A DNA stretch of 64,000 nucleotides. Source: Salticus scenicus. Taxonomy: Eukaryota > Arthropoda > Arachnida > Araneae > Salticidae. Below, in pieces: positions 56,782 to 64,000 of the stretch (the stretch's first letter is position 1; every line of letters starts with the position of its first letter). Where the stretch lies: contig OZ005650.1 of NCBI GenBank assembly GCA_963930645.1, positions 67,942,018-68,006,017 on the forward strand, read 5' to 3'. The translations under genes and the position numbers were made by a program. The notes under the pieces were generated by a model, which worked only from the letters and a program-made list of their open reading frames with translations, searched no databases and was not told where the DNA came from.

Positions 56782-57601
56782 TCTGGAGTGACTCCACTCC
56801 ACTTTCCGAACATTGAGTAATTAACAGTTTTGTAGATAAAGTAAAGAAAAAGGAGTTGTTAAACAAACAAAAGAGAGAAAACCACAATAGAGTGTTTGAG
56901 TATTTTTCTCCTTATATTACACGATGTTTTATTGAACGCTACTGAACTTTGAGCCCATAGATCATAATGATAAAGAATTTTTCGTTGTGTCCCTGTAAAA
57001 ACCTATAAAAGCTAGATTTACCAAAATGCTTATAGTTAGTGCAACAGTGATTTATAATCATATAAATTTTCAGCTCAATTGAATAAGGCGTTTAGATGCT
57101 ATCGCACTTTTAAAAATTTGGTATCATAGGCCATAATGATAACGAATTTTTCTTTGTGTCCCTATAAAAAAACTGTAAATACTAAATTCACCAAAATCTA
57201 TACAGTTGGTGCAACTGTATAACATGTGTACAATTTTTTTGCTCATATTAATAAAGCGTTTAGAGTCGCTATCGCACTTTTAAAAATTTGGCCCCATAGG
57301 CCATAATGATAAAGAATTTTTCCTTATGTCCCTGTAAAAAAGCTATAAGCGCTAGATTCACCAAAATCAATAGGGTTCGTACTATGGTGACTTACAATAT
57401 ACGTACCAACTTTCAGCTTTTTCGAACAAAGCGTTTAGACGCTAATGTGTTCACTCACAGACACACACACACATACATACATCATCGTAAAAATAGTGAA
57501 AACGGACTCATGGGACCTCGAAACGTATAGAAACATCAAAATGTCAAATTCGGATTTTTGACATGATTACAATACTTTCCTCACTGAAGAGTTCGGAAAG
57601 T
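56782..57601 (-). mobile_element. Family A short element, copy 3
   Basis: TCTGGAGTGACTCCACTCCA at the start and GTTCGGAAAGT at the end are the family A termini in reverse. It holds three to four ~173-bp units and an (AC/AT) tract at 57461-57480. The plus frame 57306-57530 is the same fortuitous MIKNFSLCPCKK read seen in other copies. Confidence 0.8.
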
Positions 57602-57757
57602 AAAAAGTAAAAATGATATCTTTCGTGGTAGAACTTGGTTTAAAAATGTAAAAGAAAAATAATTTTAACATTTCTTGTCTCCTTAAATAACGTATCACAT
57701 TTGTTACTTGCGAGAGCGAGGCGCCTGAGCTTTTTGATTTTTTAAGAAGTGCTTATT

Positions 57758-57832
57758 ATGGTAGGTAAAGAACGTTTGCGCAAACCACGAGCACTCACCG
57801 ATACTGCACGAAAAAAAGATTTACGGAAATAA
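57758..57832 (+). CDS. Weak candidate small coding segment
   Basis: An ATG opens MVGKERLRKPRALTDTARK and closes after 24 codons. A +1 frame continues with NPNYHNELDLCGKCFICMA. The basic opening and less AT-rich composition (57700-57930) suggest a remnant of some gene or element. Nothing identifies it. Confidence 0.2.
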   Translation: MVGKERLRKPRALTDTARKKDLRK

Positions 57833-57929
57833 TCCGAATTACCATAATGAACTTGATCTATGCGGAAAGTGTTTTATTTGTATGGCTTTCTTTCTGGGTT
57901 AAGGGAGCGTCAGATTAATCATCGTCGAT

Positions 57930-58460
57930 ATCGATATTTGTAATCAGCATTACCTAATGGCATTTTAATAAATGCGCTGTGTTTTGCCTTTTGTAAAATT
58001 TATTTTTTATTCGTTCGTAAATTAATATTAAATGAGATTTAGCATGTTAAACTAATCCTTGTAATATTTTTTTCTGGCTTAGCGCCAGAATGCCATTTTT
58101 GGATATTATGCACACTTGTTCGTTCTACTTCTTTTCTCATGTGTTTACTATTCCAATTTTTTATTTCTTTTTTTAAATAAAGAGATTTGTTAAAGATTAA
58201 TCTCATAAACATAACCGACGATGAAAGCTTTGATGATTTTATTTCTTACTGACTACGAAATTTCTTTCTTGTATCATAACCTTTTGAAATGTACTTAAGC
58301 TGTATGATTACAATGTACAAAGCTGTTTGATCACCTTTGCCATTTAGATCATAATAAATTGGTTCGCGTGTGTTCTTTTTCTGTCGGATAGTATATGCAT
58401 TTTGTATCGCTTATATCTTTTTATATTCCTATGGCTGAGATTTGTTATTTGAAGACAAAG
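57930..58460. other. AT-rich region with no recognised feature
   Basis: No element ends or open frames seen. Confidence 0.5.

Positions 58461-58461
<1 letters not shown>

Positions 58462-58495
<34 letters not shown>
58462..58495. repeat. (TA)n microsatellite
   Basis: About 16 TA units. Confidence 0.9.
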
Positions 58496-58498
<3 letters not shown>

Positions 58499-58795
58499 AA
58501 ATTTAGTTTCTTACACATAGTTTTATTTATTTATTTTTATTTTTTTTAATAAATAAATTTGTTTTTAAATAAATAAATTAAATTTGAGAAAATGGATTAA
58601 AAAAGGGGGTATTCGTTTTTATCCATTTCATCAAAACAATGAAAGCTGTATGCTTTCTATAGTTTTTTTTTTTTTTTTCTTTGTCCGTTCGAAAATCAGA
58701 TTATTTGATGTGTAGCTCTTTTTTTTTTTTTTTTTTTCTAAAATATCAACCTGACCTATTAATTTTTATACACGAAATAACCTCTAATCTTCCGT

Positions 58796-58930
58796 TTTCT
58801 GTGAAATGGATATAGGGATGCTATACTAAATTTTTCGTTGATATCAAGAAAGTGGTTGGCGTAGAGAGACGTCAAAGAGTGTTCTAATATATTATATGTA
58901 TGGATGAAATTTTAGGGGAGTACAAAACTA
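58796..58930 (+). mobile_element. Family B fragment
   Basis: ATAGGGATGCTATACTAAAT, TTTTCGTTGATATCAAG, AGAGACGTCAAAGAGTGTTC and GTATGGATGAAATTTTAGGG align with family B at 22085-22195. Both ends are missing. Confidence 0.6.
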
Positions 58931-60115
58931 CTTAGACAATAAGCAGGTCATCAATAAAACTAATTTTTCCGAAATGTACAACCTGTTATAGATTGATTCG
59001 AATCCATGAAAAGAAATTTGAATAGAAACCATTGCTAAGGAACGCAACACGGTTACCACATGCCTTTTTTTTTTTTTTTTTTTTTTGTATGGGAAAAATA
59101 GACTAAAAAAAAAAAGTCTTGTCGTAATGAATAAAATTCTGTTTTGTGCAGAATTTTTCATCTACTACTATAAAAGCAAAAATAGGATTATTTTTTTCTT
59201 AATTTTTCATTTATTTGTATCATAGATGAATATAATTTATATATGTTGCCACACAAGACTGAAATCTGGTAATTTATTTCATTTTTATCCAAGGAAAACA
59301 TCAATTAGCGAGGAGAGAATAAGTAACAATATTCTGTCTTATATTAAAAACTCTCAATGCCTCCCAACACACACGCGCACGAAAAATTGTATTTAAAAAA
59401 AAAAAAAAAAGTTCTCGGTTTTGAATCTACTGGGAACCATGTCCACGTGTTCAGTTGGCCTGCGAAAAATAATAGGGACGTCGTCATGACTATTTTGAAG
59501 AGGGGACACACGAAATGTGTGTTTGCTATTTAAATTTATTCAAATGATGTGGGAGATAACTTACTACCATAGCATACTAGTTTTATACTATAAATATTTG
59601 TAAAATTTTTGACGTCTTTACATGATGCAATATGTAAAGCATTGCAGTATCACATAAGTATAAAATATTTTAAATGATAGTGATTTAATAATTTTCCCAC
59701 TATAAATATTAAACTACACCTCTAAATCTTAAATATATCAATTTCTAATGTTCTTCACTGAACATCCGGGTGTTCTGTGAAGTGAATATATGTTTAAAGC
59801 TGAACTTCATGCTGAATATAAATATTCCTAACCATTAATGCATTATAAGAAAGCATTTACAAGTAAGTTATCGAACTCCGTGAGGGAGCAGTTTGAATGA
59901 TCTTGAAATTTCTCAGTACTGCTGCCATCTAGTATCTTTAAGTAAAGCTAATGTGTTCAACAGTTAATTTAAAAATCCTTTTCATCAAAATATAGAAATT
60001 AAAACGCAGTCTATTATTAATTACTGCATATATTTAATTTTGTTATCGGTTAATTTTCTAATTATATTTTTGAAAAACTGAAACTCTAATATTCAATAAA
60101 ATCATCATTATTATC

Positions 60116-60146
<31 letters not shown>

Positions 60147-61725
60147 ATAGTTTTTCGGTCTTGAAACCACTGATTTTCATGTGCTCGAAATTTTAGTTAA
60201 AAATTAATTTTTTAATTTGTTTATATAAAATTACTTGAAAAAAAAATTTGACGTTTAGAGTTATGAATTATATTTATGTTTTGTGAATTGTTCTTATGTA
60301 TATCACTGAAGAGATGGGAACGTTCAGTTACTTAGATTGCTACATTTTAAAATGATATTCTGTATATATTTCTTTGCTTTATTCTTATGTTTATTTCTAG
60401 TATTTTTTTTTTTTTTTTTTTTTTTTTTACCTTTCCTTAAAAATATTAATGTAAAACATAAAATTCGGAATTAAAAATTGACCAGCATTATCTGAGAAAA
60501 ATATGGGGAATTTTATCATTTTATTTATAATCTAAAATTGTCAGAGAATTTTCATAGAATTTTAAAAAACAAATTTTATAGGAAGTGTTTGTATTTGTAT
60601 AACAATAACACACAATGTTTATTTTGCTTAAACGTCTATACGCGCATATCACATCATTCGACCAAATAACGAATTAGCGATTTTTTTTTTTTTTTAAGTA
60701 CATACGAGAAACCAGGAAAAGACCACAAATTTTACTCTGATATTTGCGTAACAATCCTGCAATAACATCTTAATGCGTTGAAAGGTATCTTATATCACAT
60801 AAATTCATTAGAAAATTTTAGGAGAATTATTAATCTGTGTATATCCTACCGCCTATCCATTAAAGGGATGAGGAAAATGAAAAATGCTTTGTAATTTGTC
60901 GTAAATGCGTTAAAGAAGTTTTTTTTTTTCTTCTTCTTCTTTTTTAACGATTTCTGTATATTTAAATGAAAAGATAAATATTCATAAATTAAAGTTGTAA
61001 AAGAAAAAATTCATTCCTAAAGGGAATTTAATTTAGCACTCGAGTTCTATTTTTTACTCTTTACCTTTACTTACTTTTCCTCTTTCCGTAATTTTTTCCT
61101 CTTAAATGTCTGTTATAGACCTTTTATTATTATTATTATTATTATTATATGAAATTTAAGGTGGTCCACTGCATCTCGTGATGCCTTTTTTTTATTTATT
61201 TTTTCCTCCTGCTTAAAAGAAATAGCATTTCGGTATAGCAAAAAGCAAATTATGAGTGTTGAAATTTTCAGACAACTTGAATTATCCATTTCTGACTTTT
61301 AAGTAAATCGCATAGTGCTGCCATCTACAAACAATTTTGTGAACTAAAAGCGCGCTTTCTGTTAATTTAGAAATAATTTAGTTCATATAAATTAATATAT
61401 CTATATATATATTTTTTTTAAATGAAACTAGTTTTAGAGTTCTTATCACATACATTTTTTTTATTTAAATTAACTTTTCTCGTACTGTGCTGTTTGAGTT
61501 AAATATTTTTTTTATGCTAATACGCTACATTAATAACTGTTGCATTTTTCCTCCCCGAACAAAAAAAAAAAAAAATAAATAAATAAATACAGTAGAATGA
61601 ATTTAATTTTATTTATGCAAAATTATGTATTTATTATATGTATATATATGTGTGTGTGTGAATTAGATTGCATTTCAAAATGTGTTGTAATTCAGTTTTA
61701 ATTGAATGTTTTCGATAAAGATGGT
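58931..61725. other. AT-rich region, long A and T tracts only
   Basis: Runs at 59066-59086, 60121-60143, and 60401-60429, plus (ATT)n at 61127-61148. GCTGCCATCTA words at 59930 and 61318 resemble the family C body but lack flanking similarity. Confidence 0.5.
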
Positions 61726-61734
61726 GCTAATATT

Positions 61735-61800
61735 TTATGACAATTAGCGACCTTTGACCTGCTCTCGATGCCTTTGACCACTGAGCTAAAATGGATGTTA
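61735..61800 (-). repeat. tRNA-like sequence with A box, probable SINE relic
   Basis: The minus strand reads TTAGCTCAGTGGTCAAAGGC, a good polymerase III A box and D arm, followed by AGAGCAGGTCAAAGGTCGC. The B-box position is degenerate. Confidence 0.35.
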
Positions 61801-61834
61801 CAATCTGGAACTCAGTGCGCTTGACTGAGATTAT

Positions 61835-61872
61835 CCAGGGTTTCTTTTCTAATGACAATAGAAACCCTGGAC
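61835..61872. repeat. Short inverted repeat
   Basis: CCAGGGTTTC and its inverse GAAACCCTGG are separated by about 16 bases, with partial extension (GACTGAGATTATC against GACAATC). Confidence 0.7.
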
Positions 61873-62362
61873 AATCAAGGGTCGTCGCAATATGTGACAG
61901 TAGCAATAACAGTGACAGTATGACAGTCAAATGCTGACATCACATCATTGGAAAATTTGGACATGAGTTTTTTTTTTTTTTTTTTTTTTAAATACATATT
62001 AGCGATTAGCGAAGCCTAAAATTAAGTGGTAGTAAATGTAATGTCACTAAAATTTCCCTATGCGAGAACTCTGACTGACGTGACATATGCATGTGCCTTC
62101 TACAAACTAATAATTTGAATAACTATGAAATGCAACAGGTGTAAAATAATTCTAATTCAGTTTATTCAGTTTTTAAAAGACTGATATAACTCTAAATGCG
62201 GTATGTTGATGTTCAAAATCGGAGTTAAAAAAAAATCTTCTTAATTATAATAACTTCAATTTCTCAGGAGTCACGCTTAAAACTGATGCTACAGTTACAA
62301 CAATATATTGAAATAAAGAAAGTAAAATTTTATTCAAGGTCTCAAACAAGTAAAATAAATAA

Positions 62363-62364
<2 letters not shown>

Positions 62365-62417
<53 letters not shown>
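62365..62417. repeat. (TA)n microsatellite
   Basis: About 25 TA units. The minus frame over it is an isoleucine-tyrosine artefact. Confidence 0.95.
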
Positions 62418-62419
<2 letters not shown>

Positions 62420-62581
62420 AGATTAAATTTTATTATGTTATCTATCATATATATATATATATAACTTATCAGAAAGGGGGAAAAAAATGCATCACACTAG
62501 CAGCAATGTATTGAGAAAAAGAAAATAAATCTTATCCATGATTTGGAATTATAAAAACATAAAAGAAAGATTAAAAGAAAA

Positions 62582-62615
<34 letters not shown>

Positions 62616-62984
62616 CCGTGGTTTAAGAAAATTTAACATTTTTATTTTCGGGAACAACTTTCGTGTAGCGACTTTTGAAAATTTGACATCGAAGAATCTG
62701 TGTCATTTTCCATCTAATCGCGCATTAAAATTATAAAATATAGCGAAAATTAATTTTTAAAAAATTGCATGTAATTCTTAAAATTCTTCAAAACATTTGT
62801 ATAAAAATTAAAAAGCGGCCAAGGGGCTCCTGAGCTAAAGCTGCACCAAAGTAATTTTAAGAAATGAATATAGTAACTGATGCTAGGGATTGAAGCACAG
62901 TTACTGCATCCCCCTTATATGGAAGAATAGATTAAAATAGTCCTGCTGTACTAAATTAAATTCTGTTTGGAAAGAATGTAAGAA

Positions 62985-62986
62985 GT

Positions 62987-63017
<31 letters not shown>

Positions 63018-63090
63018 TTTTATTTTTATTTTATTTTTTTATTTTTTTTATTTTTATTTATTTTTTTTTTTTTTTGGGGGGGGGGGGGGT
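62985..63090 (+). repeat. (TTTA)n, T-run and G-run
   Basis: TTTA/TTTAT repeats from 62985 lead into a T run and 14 G at 63076-63089, then CCCATGCC. Confidence 0.9.
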
Positions 63091-63471
63091 CCCATGCCTG
63101 TTATCCAGAAAACTTTGTTCATCCCCAATCTTAGTGAACGAACATTTACAAAATAAATAAATTTATTTTTCGAGACTGAAAATTAATGTTCTGAGCTTGA
63201 ATTAAATATTAAATATATTTATTTTTAGTTGCTCATTAAAATGAAAGGTAACATGTTCAAAGAATGATATTCAAAAAACGAAATTCGAAAGCCTGAATTT
63301 TTTAATGAGATATTTTTATTAATACGAAGTAATAGAAATCCCACATGGCTTGCATGAAAGGTAGAAAAGGTAAATCACTGATGTCCAGCCTGATTTTTTC
63401 AGAATTCATCAATACTTTTTTTTTAAAGAATAATTAAACCATGTATTTTTTAATAATTTGAAACAACCCAG

Positions 63472-63506
<35 letters not shown>

Positions 63507-63837
63507 CAGATAAATTTGCAGAATAACCGCAGTTTGGAAGAGAGCCTTTTTTTTTTTTTTTTTTCCTCCTTTATTCCAAATACCTTCAGATTATCTGCAG
63601 TTTTGTTCCCCTCTTTTAAAGTTTTTCTGAAGATTTTTTTTGAAAATTATTATTTTTTTCGCCTTAAAAAAACAAAGAGAATTTTTTCAAAAGAAAATAC
63701 TTTTTCTGAGATGTCATCTGTGGCATAAAGTTAAACTTTTTGCTACATTTGGGTTATATTTTTCTGAGACGAAAATCCTGTACACTCTCACAGTGAAAAA
63801 TAATATTCAGATATCGCTATTTATTGTTTCGGAGTAA
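63091..63837. other. AT-rich region with no recognised feature
   Basis: A-run at 63475-63502 and T-run at 63547-63564. The frames at 63516-63837 are F/K/I-rich and not convincing. Confidence 0.5.
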
Positions 63838-63886
63838 AGTACGTGAATTTGTGTAGGGAAATGTAGAATAATGTTTTCTGACGGCC
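63838..63886 (+). mobile_element. Family C 3' fragment
   Basis: GTGAATTTGTGTAGGGAAATG then TAGAATAATGTTTTCTGACGGCC matches the C 3' end in forward orientation. Confidence 0.5.
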
Positions 63887-64000
63887 AGTGTAGTTTTTTC
63901 GTTTTCTTTTTTCTTAAAAAAAAAAAAAAAATCGCTGGCTGACTACATATGTCTTAAGCTGACTTAAATGAAACTTTCAGTTTTTAACATTTATTTTTTT

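Noticed and set aside
62245..62448. Minus frame over the (TA)n tract
   Set aside because: Isoleucine-tyrosine repeat from the microsatellite.

Overview
The window is AT-rich, intron-bearing animal DNA, most likely from an arthropod. The mix of very large families of short elements with ACTTTC termini, Tc1/mariner and hAT miniatures and long A/T tracts would suit an arachnid such as a spider, but that assignment is an inference. There is no bacterial gene layout. No long intact protein gene is visible. The only confidently recognisable coding remnants are transposases: a broken Tc1-like gene at 1275-3411 and the tail of a pogo/Tigger transposase at 37610-37890. A few short, splice-bounded open segments may be exons of a host gene on the + strand with very large introns; the best pair is 7257-7361 and 41739-41794. 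Everything else is intron-like or intergenic DNA built from nested mobile elements.

Layout. 1-1069 holds nothing recognisable. 1070-3569 is a Tc1 element on the minus strand, interrupted at 1978-2983 by a ~1 kb element (family A). 3570-3870 is a block of AACGTTC palindromes whose inverted partner lies at 19990-20220; the other Tc1 end lies just beyond, at 20404-20429. 3967-4242 is a near-perfect palindrome carrying two hammerhead-ribozyme folds, and a decayed copy follows at 4488-4695. 5085-13700 holds a hAT miniature, two long foldbacks, a piggyBac-type miniature and simple repeats. 14460-20000 holds Helitron-like ends, a piggyBac-type miniature, family B and C copies and a 155-bp tandem repeat. 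20716-22877 is a head-to-tail A-B pair. 23443-24090 is a foldback. 24579-28449 is a three-level nest: a small pogo-type miniature, split by a 3.7 kb element with CACCAGTGCTCGTCA ends, which itself contains a Helitron-like block with two perfect spacerless palindromes and two tandem arrays. 28540-33000 holds further tandem duplications and Helitron-like ends. 33198-38160 is a run of pogo-type and hAT miniatures, several with exact target duplications. 40521-40880 is an old family A copy. 43591-44254 is a hAT miniature. 48250-50990 is a ~150-165 bp tandem array split by a hAT miniature. 51237-57601 holds a hAT inside a hAT and a C-C-A array. 57602-64000 is mostly featureless.

Families A, B and C share one plan: a 5' hairpin beginning ACTTTC, a GT-rich microsatellite, internal repeats, an inverted copy of the 5' motif near the 3' end, then a short hairpin and a terminal CCAGA (A and B), with T-rich flanks. 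This matches Helentron-associated elements such as Drosophila DINE-1/INE-1 and is the main organising theme of the window. The hammerhead palindrome recalls Penelope-like retroelements. All coordinates of degenerate repeats are approximate (about 10-30 bp); elements with exact target duplications are precise.
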